Shown here one piece after another: positions 7,969 through 21,758 of a DNA stretch of 64,000 nucleotides. Below the pieces are notes generated by a model, which was not told the DNA's origin, did no database searches, and saw only the letters and a list, made by a program, of their open reading frames with translations. The translations under genes were made by a program, and so were the position numbers. Every line of letters starts with the position of its first letter. The stretch's first letter is position 1. This DNA is from Klebsiella pneumoniae (lineage in GTDB: Bacteria > Myxococcota_A > UBA796 > SXON01): assembly GCA_945862325.1 (NCBI GenBank), contig CAMAXZ010000013.1, positions 35,068-99,067 of the forward strand, read 5' to 3'.

Positions 7969-9639
7969 GTGGCTGGTCCCTCCTGGTGGGAGTGGCAGGT
8001 GCTCGTGGCCGTCGCGGTCGGCATCGTGCTCGCGCGTCGTTTTCCGGCGGTCGAAGCGCGTATCGCGGCGCTCGGGCCGTGGGTGGTCGCCTTGCCGACG
8101 CTCGTTTGCGCCGGGCCGCTGCTCGCCTGGTGGGGCGTGCCGTGGTCGAGCGGCGCACCGATGGGCGCCGACGCCGACGTGACCTACCTCGCGACCGTGG
8201 CGATCCGCACGGCGACGCCGGCGCTGTACGAGGCCGACCGGTATCCGTTGTTTCCGCTGGTGGTGGCGGCGCTCTCGCCGCGGGTGGCGGACATCCCGAC
8301 GGTGGGCGCGCTCGTCTCGGTCGGGTCGTGCTTCGCGGGCGCGACGGCGGCGTCCTGGGTGGGGTGGCGCCTCGGCGGGCCGGCGGCGGCGGTGTGGGCG
8401 GGGCTGTGGGTCCTCCGCACCCCCGCGCTGATCGATCAAGGATGGTCGTTCACGCCGTACCCCCTGATCTTCTGCCTGCACTCCGTCCTGCTCGCCTGCG
8501 GCGTGGAGCTCGCCCGGCGCGACCCCGTGATCGGCCACCGCGACGCGCTCCGGCGTATGGCGGCTCCGCTCGCGATCGGCGCCACCTGTTGCGCCGCGCT
8601 CACGCTCTCGGATCCGAAGCAGCTCGTGGTCGCGGTCGGCGGCTCGGCGGTGATGGCCGCCCTCGCGGTCCTCGCGCCCGTTCCGCTCGTGTGGCGGCCG
8701 CTCGGCCTCGTCGCGCTGCTCGCGGTCCCCGCGGCGAACACCGCGTGGTCGACGTCCGACATGGAGGTGTACACCGTCGAGCACATCGTGACGCGGGTGC
8801 GCCTCGACTTCGAGGTCTCGCCGCGGGTCGCCGCACGCCAGGAGTCGGGGTTCCGCCTCGGTGGCGACCTCGCGGAGCTCCCGCGCACGATCGCGGCGCT
8901 GACCTGGGGGCTGACGCCGCCGGCCGGGCAGGGGGCGCTGTGCGCGCGCGCCGCGGCGAGCTTGCCGTACGCCTTGCCGAAGACGACGGCGTGGTGGGCG
9001 CTCTCGGTGATCGCGCTCGTCGTGCGGCTGGGGTGGGGGCGTCCGACCCGCCTGCTGGCCCTCCTGCCGGTCGCGCTGCTCGCGGTGGCGGCATGGCCCA
9101 CGTTGCACCTGCATTACCAGACGCGCTACCTGCTTCCGGCCCTGGCGCTGCTGCCGGTGCTCGTCGCTGGCCTGCCGTCGCAGCTCGCGATCGGCCTCGC
9201 GACGCTCGTGTGGCTGCGCGCGTCGACCTACAGCTTCGGCGGCGCCTACCGCGTGACGCTCCCGACCACCGCGGAGCCCTGGATGCCGCCGCCGCCGCGC
9301 GGCGGCCAGGAGCTGTTGTGGGCGCAGAACCGGCGGTGGATGGACGAGAACCTCCCTCCGGACGCCCTCGTGGTCGACTACAGCGCGTCGCGTCCGTGGA
9401 CCGAAGCCGCGGGCGTGCGCGCGTACCGGCGGTGCAACCGTCGGGAGCTCGATTGTGGCGCGCTGCTCGGCGCCCACGCGGGCCCACGCTACGCGATCGT
9501 GTGGGAGAACGAGGAGCTCGGCGGGCGCCTTTGGCGAGGCGAGGGCAGCAGCGGGGTCGGCGAGCGCCGCGGGCGCTGCTGGACGCGCGTGCGGCCGTCG
9601 ATGGAGCCGACCGCGCTCTACGCCTACGGCTGCGAGTGA
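7969..9639 (+). CDS. Polytopic membrane protein, probable GT-C type glycosyltransferase
   Basis: 556 residues with about ten hydrophobic helices spread over residues 8-430 and a soluble C-terminal tail. The first loop contains an acidic pair (MGADADVTYL, about residues 65-74) in the position where GT-C enzymes (Dol-P-Man/ArnT type) carry catalytic Asp residues; this supports a lipid-linked sugar transferase but is not proof. GTG at 7969 is the start, with TACACC five bases upstream, compatible with a leaderless transcript. It is divergent from btaA. A purely structural membrane protein remains possible. Confidence 0.6.
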   Translation: MAGPSWWEWQVLVAVAVGIVLARRFPAVEARIAALGPWVVALPTLVCAGPLLAWWGVPWSSGAPMGADADVTYLATVAIRTATPALYEADRYPLFPLVVAALSPRVADIPTVGALVSVGSCFAGATAASWVGWRLGGPAAAVWAGLWVLRTPALIDQGWSFTPYPLIFCLHSVLLACGVELARRDPVIGHRDALRRMAAPLAIGATCCAALTLSDPKQLVVAVGGSAVMAALAVLAPVPLVWRPLGLVALLAVPAANTAWSTSDMEVYTVEHIVTRVRLDFEVSPRVAARQESGFRLGGDLAELPRTIAALTWGLTPPAGQGALCARAAASLPYALPKTTAWWALSVIALVVRLGWGRPTRLLALLPVALLAVAAWPTLHLHYQTRYLLPALALLPVLVAGLPSQLAIGLATLVWLRASTYSFGGAYRVTLPTTAEPWMPPPPRGGQELLWAQNRRWMDENLPPDALVVDYSASRPWTEAAGVRAYRRCNRRELDCGALLGAHAGPRYAIVWENEELGGRLWRGEGSSGVGERRGRCWTRVRPSMEPTALYAYGCE

Positions 9640-9643
9640 GCGC

Positions 9644-10360
9644 TCAGTCGTCCGCGATCTCGTACTTGAACCGCGACGCGCCGACCTGGACCCGATCCCC
9701 CGGGCGCAAGGGCTGCGTGTCGACGCTCGAACCGTTGACGCTGACGGACACGAGCCAGCCGACGCGCCGGATCAGGTGCCGCTTGCCGTCCCACCAGACC
9801 TCGGCGCAGACGCCCCAGGTGAACAACCCTTCCACGGGGATCATCGCGGAGGCGCCGAGGGTGAGTCGGCGATCTTCGGGGTACCAGAACCGCTTCGCGT
9901 TGTCCTCGCGCACGAGCCGCGCGCCCTCGACGAAGCGGTTCTTCTTCTGCATGTCGCGGAGCGCCTCGACGCTCATGGCCATCGTGGACTCGTCCGACGC
10001 GGACGCGTCGTCCGGCGCGTACGCCGGCAGGTACCGGACGTAGCGGCCGTTGAAGAACTGGTCGTCCTTGTGGTCGGCGAGGAAGATCACGTTGAACCGT
10101 CCGACTTGCACCTTGTCGCGCGACTTGAGGCGCGTCGCCTGGGCGATGCGGGTGCCGTTGACGAGGACCCCGTTCTGACTGTCGAGGTCCTGGATGACCG
10201 CCGCCCCGCGCTGCACCGTCAGACGCGCGTGGTGGCGGCTCACGGAGGCGTCCGGCAGCACCAGCGCGTTGTCGTCGCCGCGGCCGATGGAGGTCTCGCC
10301 GTCGGCGATCGGGAAGACCTGGTGGCGCACCGCGTCGAGCTTGACCACGAGGTTCGGCAT
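9644..10360 (-). CDS. FHA-domain protein
   Basis: 238 residues. The N-terminal forkhead-associated domain (about 1-95) has the phosphothreonine-binding residues: GR at 26-27, SRHH at 41-44, NG at 63-64 and NG at 68-69. The C-terminal part (about 150-235) looks like a second, degenerate FHA fold (VSVNGSSVDTQPLRPGDRVQVG), so this may be a two-FHA adaptor. Such proteins read Ser/Thr kinase signals in the cytoplasm; no kinase gene is adjacent. It converges with the membrane protein gene, four bases apart. Confidence 0.88.
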   Translation of the reverse strand: MPNLVVKLDAVRHQVFPIADGETSIGRGDDNALVLPDASVSRHHARLTVQRGAAVIQDLDSQNGVLVNGTRIAQATRLKSRDKVQVGRFNVIFLADHKDDQFFNGRYVRYLPAYAPDDASASDESTMAMSVEALRDMQKKNRFVEGARLVREDNAKRFWYPEDRRLTLGASAMIPVEGLFTWGVCAEVWWDGKRHLIRRVGWLVSVSVNGSSVDTQPLRPGDRVQVGASRFKYEIADD

Positions 10361-10421
10361 GCGGGGCGTCTAACGCGATTCGCGGGTGCGGCCGGGCGCT
10401 TCGCGCGCCCTGGTCTGACGG

Positions 10422-11228
10422 TCACTCGTGACGGTCCGCCCAGTCGCGCCAGCGCGCCAGCAGCTCCGGGTCGGTGGGCGGCTCCGTCACGATCCGCCGG
10501 CGCACCTCGGCAACCGCGCGTCGCTCGACCTCGCGCACGTCGACCGCGCGTGCGCTGACGCGTCGATAGCCGGCGATGAACGCGTCCCTCGCCCGAGGGT
10601 TGAGCGCGAACACGCTGACCTGCATCTCGACGAAGTCCGCCTCCGGGGGGCCCCATCGCGCGCAGGTCCAGTCGACCACCCCCGCGATGACCCACGTGCC
10701 ACCGAGCTGTGGGCGCACCAGCACGTTTCCGAGGTGGTAGTCGAGGTGGAGGAGCCGGGCGGTTGACGGGTCCTGTCCGGGGAGGTCGGGCAAGCCGCCG
10801 CCGTCCGGCGGGCGACGACGTCGGTGCAGCGCGCCGAGCGCGCCGCCCATCGCGAGGCACACGCCGATGAGCCCGTCCTCGTCGAGCTGCCCGCGTTCGT
10901 AGGCGATCTCTGCCGTCGTGCCGGGCAGCATGCCCATGGTGACGCACACCGGACGCGTGTAGTGGAGCTGGTGCACCGGCGGGACGGGCACGTCCGTCGC
11001 GAGGGTGATCGCCTGGGCCTCGGCCGCGAGGCGCTCCTCCGCGGGGCGCGAGGGGTCGTAGGGGTCGGCGAGCGCGTCGCGGCGTGGGAACTTCAGCAGG
11101 CGCTCCCCCACCGGCAGGTCGACCCGGTACAGGTGGTGCTCTCGTCCGTCGCGGGCCGGCACACATCGAGCGCCGGCGTGGCCGAGCTGGGCGAGGAGCG
11201 AGCGCGCGGTCTCATCCGGGGAGAGCAT
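10422..11228 (-). CDS. Aminoglycoside-phosphotransferase-like kinase (APH family)
   Basis: 268 residues from the ATG at 11228 (an upstream start would add 15 residues and overlap the divergent gene). The catalytic loop is HLDYHLGN (161-168), with Asp163 and Asn168, and the metal-binding Asp is in VVDWTC (Asp186). These are the APH/choline kinase hallmarks, with ATP as donor. The substrate could be a small metabolite; drug resistance should not be assumed. It is divergent from the acyltransferase gene with only eight bases between start codons. Confidence 0.85.
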   Translation of the reverse strand: MLSPDETARSLLAQLGHAGARCVPARDGREHHLYRVDLPVGERLLKFPRRDALADPYDPSRPAEERLAAEAQAITLATDVPVPPVHQLHYTRPVCVTMGMLPGTTAEIAYERGQLDEDGLIGVCLAMGGALGALHRRRRPPDGGGLPDLPGQDPSTARLLHLDYHLGNVLVRPQLGGTWVIAGVVDWTCARWGPPEADFVEMQVSVFALNPRARDAFIAGYRRVSARAVDVREVERRAVAEVRRRIVTEPPTDPELLARWRDWADRHE

Positions 11229-11236
11229 CGCCCTCC

Positions 11237-12097
11237 ATGATACAGGCTCCTCCCGTGTCGAGCTTCCCCGCAATCGCGCGCCGCGCTGCCCAGACCGCCC
11301 TGACGGAGGCCGAGATGGCGCGCCTGGCGCGCCTCGTGTATTCCGACGCCGGTCACGGGTACGACCCCTTCGGGCTTCACCCCGACGTGGTGGCCCTCGG
11401 CGCGGCCCTCATGGGACCGCTCTACGACCACTGGTTCCGCGTGCGGAGCCAGGGGCACGAGCACATCCCCAAGGTCGGGCCCGCGGTGTTGGCGGGCAAC
11501 CACTCGGGTGGCGTGCCGTTCGACGCCGTGATGGTCTGGCTCGACGTCTTGCGCCAGATGAACCCGCCGCGTGTGGCGCGCGCCGTCGCGGATCACTTCG
11601 TGCCGGCGCTGCCGCTCGTCGGCACGTTGTTCGCGCGCGGCGGCATGGTGGGCGGCAGTCGGGGCAACGCCCGCGCCCTGCTGGAGACGGGCGAGCTCCT
11701 GCTGATCTTCCCGGAGGGCGTGCCGGGCATCTCGAAGACGTTCCAAAACCGCTACAAGCTCCAGGAGTGGCGCGTCGGCCACTGTGAGCTCGCCATTCGT
11801 CACGGGGCGCCGGTCGTCCCGTTCGCGGTCGTCGGCGCGGAGGAGCAGCTCCCCAGCTTCGCCCACATCCGGGCGGAGTTCCTCGGTATTCCGCACATCC
11901 CCGTCAGCATCACGCCCATCCCCCTGCCGGTTCGGTACCACATCCGCTATGGCGAGGCGCTGCCGCTGCACCGGGAGTACCGCCCCGAACACGCGGACGA
12001 TCCCGGCGCGGTGCGCGAGGCGTCCGCGCGGGTGCGCGCGGCGGTCGAGGGGCTGATCCAGGTCGGCCTTGCCGAACGCAAGGGGATCTTCACGTGA
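11237..12097 (+). CDS. PlsC-like lysophospholipid acyltransferase
   Basis: 286 residues. Acyltransferase block I is NHSGGVPFD (88-96) and block III is FPEG (158-161), with a PVVPFAVVG strand after it. The spacing between His and Asp in block I is longer than the classical HX4D, a variant also seen in the lysophospholipid acyltransferase/DAGAT-like group, so glycerolipid acylation is likely but the exact acceptor is open. No transmembrane anchor is obvious. It starts the run that continues with the SDR and SecD-like genes; GTG of the next gene overlaps its stop. Confidence 0.85.
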   Translation: MIQAPPVSSFPAIARRAAQTALTEAEMARLARLVYSDAGHGYDPFGLHPDVVALGAALMGPLYDHWFRVRSQGHEHIPKVGPAVLAGNHSGGVPFDAVMVWLDVLRQMNPPRVARAVADHFVPALPLVGTLFARGGMVGGSRGNARALLETGELLLIFPEGVPGISKTFQNRYKLQEWRVGHCELAIRHGAPVVPFAVVGAEEQLPSFAHIRAEFLGIPHIPVSITPIPLPVRYHIRYGEALPLHREYRPEHADDPGAVREASARVRAAVEGLIQVGLAERKGIFT

Positions 12098-13059
12098 GCG
12101 CGCCCGTCCGCGGCGTCCTCGTCACGGGCGCCGACGCGCCGGCCGGCGAGCTGCTGGTGCGCAACCTGCTCGCCGACCCCGCCATCGGTCATGTCCTCGC
12201 GGTCGGCGGGCGACGGCCCGAGGAGGCGCTCCCGTTCAGTCACGCCGGGCGGCTGACGTACCTCCAGGTCAACCTCGTCCGCGAGCGGCAGGTGCACGAC
12301 CTCTTGTTCGGGCCCGCCCGCGATCTCGGCATCGACGTCGTGGTCCACACCGCCACCACCCGCTCGGCGATGGAGGAGGGCGGGCACGTGCACGCGTTGA
12401 ACGTCGACGCGACGCGCGCCCTGCTCCAGCTGTGCGAGCGACACCCCACGATCGAGCGCTTCGTGCTGCGGAGCTTCGCGGAGGTGTACGTCGTGCAGCA
12501 CGATCTGCCGGTGCTGATCGCGGAGGACCACCCGCTCAACCTCGCTCCGGGCGCGCCCCAGTTCGTGCGGGACCGCGTCGAGGCCGACCTGCACGCGTGC
12601 GTGCGAATGGGGCTGTCGCGGCTGCAGATCGTGGTCCTGCGCTGCGCCGAGGCCCTCGCGCCCGGCACCGGCTCCCAGCTCTTCGACTACCTCGAATCGC
12701 CATTTTGCGCGCGCCCGCTCGGCTTCGATCCGATGTTGAACGTGTCGAGCCTCCGCGATGTGGTGGCCGCGCTCGCGCTCGCGGTGCGTGCGCCGGAGCA
12801 GGGGGTGTTCAACGTGCCGGGTTGGGACACCCTCCCGTTGTCCCTGGCGATCCGCAAATGGGGCCGCATCGGGGTAGCGCTCCCGAGCGCGCTCCTGAAC
12901 CCGATCTACCGGGCGCGGCGGCGCGTCTACGCCGATCACGACTTCCGATACGGCATGAACCGGCTCCGGTTCCACTACAGCGGGGTGCTCGACGGGCGGC
13001 GGGCGCGCGCGGTGCTGCGGTACACGCCGTCCAACCCAATCGCGTGGCCGGCCCCGTGA
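12094..13059 (+). CDS. NAD-dependent epimerase/dehydratase (extended SDR)
   Basis: 321 residues. The nucleotide motif is a variant, TGADAPAGE at residues 11-19, in place of TGxxGxxG. The active-site Tyr-x3-Lys is not clear: the segment around 132 reads FAEVYVVQHD, so catalysis as a classical SDR is doubtful and the protein may be an atypical or binding-only member. The C-terminal region (about 240-320) is basic. GTG at 12094 overlaps the acyltransferase stop, and the next gene overlaps this one's stop, so the three are co-translated. Confidence 0.75.
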   Translation: MSAPVRGVLVTGADAPAGELLVRNLLADPAIGHVLAVGGRRPEEALPFSHAGRLTYLQVNLVRERQVHDLLFGPARDLGIDVVVHTATTRSAMEEGGHVHALNVDATRALLQLCERHPTIERFVLRSFAEVYVVQHDLPVLIAEDHPLNLAPGAPQFVRDRVEADLHACVRMGLSRLQIVVLRCAEALAPGTGSQLFDYLESPFCARPLGFDPMLNVSSLRDVVAALALAVRAPEQGVFNVPGWDTLPLSLAIRKWGRIGVALPSALLNPIYRARRRVYADHDFRYGMNRLRFHYSGVLDGRRARAVLRYTPSNPIAWPAP

Positions 13060-13670
13060 GCGACGCGCCGCGGCGCTCGCCGTTGATGTTCGTGTTCGTG
13101 GCGGCGCCGATCGTGATGGGCAGTGGGCTCGTGCTCGCGACGATCGGGTGGTTTGCAGTCGTCTCCGGCACCGCCGGCACCGCTCGCGGAGCGCGCGTCG
13201 CGTTCGCCCTGGACGCCGACTGCGCCGAGGCGGCCGACGTCCTGCGCGCGCGCGCGGAGATGTTGGGGCTCGAGCCGGAGATCAGCGACGCGCGCCTGAG
13301 CCTCGCGATGCCCGGAATGCCGGACGACGCGACGCACCTCCCGGTGGCGCTGGCGCAGCCCGGCCTGCTCGAGATCGCGGTGGATGGCGCGCCGCGTCGC
13401 GCGGCCGTCCGCGAGGTCGGCGTGCAGGTGGCGTTCAGCGGCGCTCCCGTCACGCTCGTGATGCTCGAGGACGCGCTCCCGGAGCACGGCGTGACGGTCA
13501 CGATCGACGGAGCGCCGGCCGACGTCGAAGAGGTGACCGGGAGCGAGCTGCAGATCGCCGCCCGCGCCGGCCAGAGCCGCGAGGCGCTGCGGATCGCGAG
13601 CGACCGGGCGATGGCGCTCCGTCACCCGCTGCCGTGCGCCGTGCGGCTGTCGCCCGTACCGACGCCCTGA
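13056..13670 (+). CDS. Membrane-anchored protein resembling the SecD periplasmic head region
   Basis: 204 residues from GTG at 13056, which overlaps the preceding stop (GTGA). One transmembrane helix (about residues 10-35) is followed by an extracytoplasmic domain. The segment EAADVLRARAEMLGLEPEI then LSLAMPGMPDD looks like the first periplasmic domain of SecD, where a helix is followed by a strand ending in PG. There is no six-helix RND/SecD channel, so this is a stand-alone domain or only a similar fold. Weak assignment. Confidence 0.55.
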   Translation: MSDAPRRSPLMFVFVAAPIVMGSGLVLATIGWFAVVSGTAGTARGARVAFALDADCAEAADVLRARAEMLGLEPEISDARLSLAMPGMPDDATHLPVALAQPGLLEIAVDGAPRRAAVREVGVQVAFSGAPVTLVMLEDALPEHGVTVTIDGAPADVEEVTGSELQIAARAGQSREALRIASDRAMALRHPLPCAVRLSPVPTP

Positions 13671-13720
13671 ATTCGGCGCGCTGCGGTCCGTCCGCGGGTA
13701 CCATGCGGACGGAGGCCCCC

Positions 13721-14839
<1,119 letters not shown>

Positions 14840-14908
14840 CGACTCATTCGTCCACGATCTGGATTTTCGACGTGGCGTCGAATATTGGGCGCCGCGTAGG
14901 GAGTTCCA

Positions 14909-15571
14909 ATGGTCGAGTCGATCGCCGAAGGGTTCTGGCAGGTTCCGCGTCCGCTCACTATCGCCACGCTGGCCATCGGCACGCGCATGCACGTGCTCTG
15001 CGGCGCGGACGGTAGGTTGCACCTCGTTTCTCCGGTCGACGTGGACGATGACGAGCAGCGCGCCATCGACGCCCTCGGCAAGGTGGCCAGCGTCGTCGTG
15101 CCCAACACGATGCACACGATGTACTGGCGGAAGGCGCACGCGCGCTGGCCGGGCGCGACGCTCTACGCACCGGAGAAGGTCCGTGCGGCCGCCAAGGACG
15201 TGTCGTGGGCGGCCACGTCCGCGCCGAGCGACGCCGCGATCGACGCGCAGCGCTTCGAGGGCGCGGCCAGCCTCGACGAGACGGTGTTCTTCCACCGTCC
15301 GAGCGCGACGGTCGTGTTCACCGATCTCGTCTTTCACTTCACCGAGAAGCCCGGTTGGTGGACAGGTTGGTACGTGTCGAGCCAGCGTGTGCTCGGCCGC
15401 GTGGGGCAGACGATCATCAGCCGGTCGACGATCTCCGACAAGGGCGCGGCGCGGCGCTCGGCCGCGCGCGTCGCGGAGTGGGAGGGGGCGCGTATCGCCG
15501 TGTGCCACGCGGCGAACTGGTCCGGCGACACGCGGGACGCCGTGAAGGACGCCTTCGCGTGGCTGGGCTGA
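14909..15571 (+). CDS. DUF4336 protein (metallo-beta-lactamase-like fold)
   Basis: 220 residues. The whole length matches DUF4336, proteins with a reduced metallo-beta-lactamase fold: VPNTMHTMYWRKAHARWPGATLYAPEK takes the place of the HxHxDH loop and FTDLVFHF the later metal-ligand strand. The family lacks several zinc ligands and its reaction is unknown. ATG 14909 begins at the conserved MVESIAEGFWQVPRPL. It overlaps the following TetR gene by 13 bases, so TetR is its likely regulator or partner. Confidence 0.8.
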   Translation: MVESIAEGFWQVPRPLTIATLAIGTRMHVLCGADGRLHLVSPVDVDDDEQRAIDALGKVASVVVPNTMHTMYWRKAHARWPGATLYAPEKVRAAAKDVSWAATSAPSDAAIDAQRFEGAASLDETVFFHRPSATVVFTDLVFHFTEKPGWWTGWYVSSQRVLGRVGQTIISRSTISDKGAARRSAARVAEWEGARIAVCHAANWSGDTRDAVKDAFAWLG

Positions 15572-16203
15572 GCGACACGCGCACCGCGCGCGCCGCGCGC
15601 CGGCGGGACGATCGTCGACGCGTCATCGTCCAAAAGGCCAAGGAGCTCCTGACCTCGTCCGGTCCGGAGGGCTTCACGCTCGCGGCGGTGGCGGCGGCGT
15701 GTGATCTCGCGCGCCCGAGCGTCGCCTACTACTTTCCCGACATCCGCGCCCTCGCTGGCGCGGTCGTGATCGAGCTGCTCGCCGAAGAGGCCGACGCGCT
15801 TGCGGCGGCGGTGGACGCCGAGCCCGACGATCTGCGCGCGCCGGAGGTGGTCTTGCGCGTCAAGGTGGACCTGTACGCGGGCGATCCCGGTCGGTTCCGC
15901 GCGGTGTACATCTGGCCGTTGGTCCTCGGCCTCCCCGCGGAGGTCGTCGCCCGGGACGCCGTCGCGATCGGAAACCGCGTGAACGATCGGCTCGAGGCGC
16001 GCCTCCTCGCCGCGCGCGCGGCGGGACGCCTGCACGCGGACGTCGATCCGCGTCGCACCGCCAACGTGGCGTGGCTCACCGCGAACGGGGTGTTGTCCTT
16101 CGTGCAGAGCATCGCGATGTTGGGCGGCGACACACGTTTTCCGCTCATCGCGCTCACCGAGGAGGCCGCGGGGATTCTCCGTCGCGGCTTGCGGGCTCCG
16201 TAG
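15559..16203 (+). CDS. TetR-family transcriptional regulator
   Basis: 214 residues from GTG 15559 (CTG 15568 is an alternative). The N-terminal helix-turn-helix (about 20-65: TLAAVAAACDLARPSVAYYFPD) has the TetR signature with the YYFPD recognition end. The C-terminal ligand domain is family-typical in length but unassigned. The gene overlaps the DUF4336 stop, which points to control of that operon. Confidence 0.85.
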   Translation: MAGLSDTRTARAARRRDDRRRVIVQKAKELLTSSGPEGFTLAAVAAACDLARPSVAYYFPDIRALAGAVVIELLAEEADALAAAVDAEPDDLRAPEVVLRVKVDLYAGDPGRFRAVYIWPLVLGLPAEVVARDAVAIGNRVNDRLEARLLAARAAGRLHADVDPRRTANVAWLTANGVLSFVQSIAMLGGDTRFPLIALTEEAAGILRRGLRAP

Positions 16204-16213
16204 CGGGCGCCGG

Positions 16214-17479
16214 TCAGTCGAGCGAGATCGTCCAGCCGGCCGCCCAATCCTCGGCGCCGAAGGCGCCGAGGTGGTCGGACACCGTTCGGTCGGCGTTGCC
16301 GGGGTCCAGCGCCGGCGAGCCGGAGCGCGGGAGGTGCCCGTCCAGCTCCGGGTCCTCCTCGATCGTGCCCGTCGCGAAGTCTTCGGCCTCGCCGTAGTCG
16401 GAGCCGGCGCACCAGTGTTCGTCGTTGTCGTCGAGCAACAGGTTTCGAAACGCGAGGTCGGCTCCGGCGAGGTCCTCGGTGTCCTCGTCGATCGACACGG
16501 CGCAGCGGGCCGACCCCACGACCACGCTGTTCACGATCCAGGCCCCGGTGCCGTTCCGAAGGTGAACGCCGTCCTGGCTCGCCCCGACGATCGTGAGGTT
16601 CGTGAGCACCGGCGCGGATCGCGGCTCGGCGTCCAGGTCGTGCAGGTCCGGGTCACGGTTCTCGCCCTCCACGCCCCGCTGCAGGTCCCCGCCCTCGATC
16701 CAGGCGGCCGCGATCGCCCCCGTCCACCCGTCGATCCAGTCGACGCCGTCGTCCCCGGTGTCGACGAGCACGAGGTGCGACAGCACCGCCGTGCCTCCCG
16801 TCAGCTCGATCGCGTCGTCCGCGCTGTCGTGGATCTCGAGAAAATCGAGCTCCGTTCCCGCTCCCACCCCGACGAGCCGGAGCCCGTCCCGCTGCTCCCC
16901 CTCGAGCTCCGCGCCGGCGTACCCGATCCGCACGTACGTCAACACGCCGCTCGAGTCGTCGGGGTCCCCGCCCGAGGCGCCCTCGCGGGGGGCGCGCCCG
17001 TAAACGGTGATTCCCCCCCAGTCCCCGGCGCTCGCCGCGGACGAGGAGAACACGATCGGCTGTGCGAGCGTGCCGCGTGCCTCGAGCGTGGCGCCCGCCT
17101 CGATCGTCAGCGCGGCGTCGCGCTCGGCGAGCACCGTCGCGCCCGCCCGAACGGTCAGCGTCGCGCCGGCGGCGATCGTCACCTCGCCCACGAGGGTCGT
17201 CGTGTCTTGCGGGCACACGAGCGTGTCGGTGCGGAAGGTGCCCTCCAGCGCCACCGCCTGCGCGGCGCGGTCGCACGCGTCGCCGGGGTCGGTGTCCGTG
17301 TCGGAGTCGGCGTCGGCGTCTGAATCGGCGTCGGCGTCTGAATCGGCGTCGGCGTCTGAATCGCTGTCGGTGTCTGAATCAGTGTCCGTGTCGGCGTCCG
17401 AGAACGCCGTGTCACGGCCCGACGGGCCCTCGTGCTCAGCGCCAAACGGGGACGAGCACGCGAGGATCAGCAGGTGCAT
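16214..17479 (-). CDS. Stalked lipoprotein with right-handed beta-helix
   Basis: 421 residues from ATG 17479, with lipobox LILAC (Cys8); GTG at 17500 or 17494 would give a more usual signal length. A Ser/Ala/Thr-Asp stalk (about 28-60) is followed by a parallel beta-helix (about 75-400) with repeated strands such as LTVRAGATVLAE, LTIEAGATLEAR and a Gly-Asn ladder, the fold used by polysaccharide lyases and adhesins. No catalytic site is evident. It lies 9-30 bases downstream of atpC, but it need not share its function. Confidence 0.75.
   Translation of the reverse strand: MHLLILACSSPFGAEHEGPSGRDTAFSDADTDTDSDTDSDSDADADSDADADSDADADSDTDTDPGDACDRAAQAVALEGTFRTDTLVCPQDTTTLVGEVTIAAGATLTVRAGATVLAERDAALTIEAGATLEARGTLAQPIVFSSSAASAGDWGGITVYGRAPREGASGGDPDDSSGVLTYVRIGYAGAELEGEQRDGLRLVGVGAGTELDFLEIHDSADDAIELTGGTAVLSHLVLVDTGDDGVDWIDGWTGAIAAAWIEGGDLQRGVEGENRDPDLHDLDAEPRSAPVLTNLTIVGASQDGVHLRNGTGAWIVNSVVVGSARCAVSIDEDTEDLAGADLAFRNLLLDDNDEHWCAGSDYGEAEDFATGTIEEDPELDGHLPRSGSPALDPGNADRTVSDHLGAFGAEDWAAGWTISLD
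17288..17400. repeat. Asp-Ser/Asp-Ala/Asp-Thr codon repeat with 18-base tandem unit
   Basis: The stalk-coding part contains three near-perfect copies of an 18-base unit (gcgtcggcgtctgaatcg on the plus strand, about 17308-17363). This is a higher-order repeat not seen in the other stalk arrays here. Confidence 0.85.
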
Positions 17480-17508
17480 CGCGGAGACCCCCACGAGCAC
17501 CCGCGCCT

Positions 17509-17904
17509 CTACCGGAGGCGCGCGCGCGCGAGCGCCGCCTTCTGGGCCGCGTTGGCGCGCTCGGGAGTGCCTTCGGCGTGCTGCGCCAGGAGCGCCTCCG
17601 CCGCGGCGAGGTCCTTCTGCGCCGCGGCACGATCGACCGTGGCGAGGTCCTCGCAGGAGGCGGCGAGGATGACCACGTGCTCGGGGCCCGCCTCGGCGAA
17701 GCCCTCGCCGATGGCGAAGCGCCGCACGCCCTCGGCGGTGCGCACCGTCGCGAGACCGGGCACGATGACCGTGAGGTACGGGATGTGCTTCGGGTAGACG
17801 CCGAATTCTCCCTGCAACCCCGGAGCCTGGACGTCGGTGGCTTCCCCCTCCCACGCGAGCGCGGTGGGGGTGACGATGCGTACGGAGAGGGCGTTCGCGG
17901 CCAT
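17509..17904 (-). CDS. atpC: F-type ATP synthase epsilon subunit
   Basis: 131 residues, usual length. The N-terminal beta-sandwich (VRIVTPTALAWEGEATDVQAPGLQGEFGVYPKHIPYLT) is typical, followed by the C-terminal helical hairpin that regulates ATP hydrolysis. It sits in the F1 central stalk on the cytoplasmic face. Last gene of the atp operon, three bases after atpD. Confidence 0.95.
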   Translation of the reverse strand: MAANALSVRIVTPTALAWEGEATDVQAPGLQGEFGVYPKHIPYLTVIVPGLATVRTAEGVRRFAIGEGFAEAGPEHVVILAASCEDLATVDRAAAQKDLAAAEALLAQHAEGTPERANAAQKAALARARLR

Positions 17905-17907
17905 GGT

Positions 17908-20210
<2,303 letters not shown>

Positions 20211-20228
20211 TCCGACCTCCGGTGACCG

Positions 20229-21758
<1,530 letters not shown>

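Noticed and set aside
10422..11228. APH-family gene as an antibiotic-resistance determinant
   Set aside because: Only the general kinase fold is visible; the neighbours are lipid and cell-envelope genes and nothing marks a drug target.
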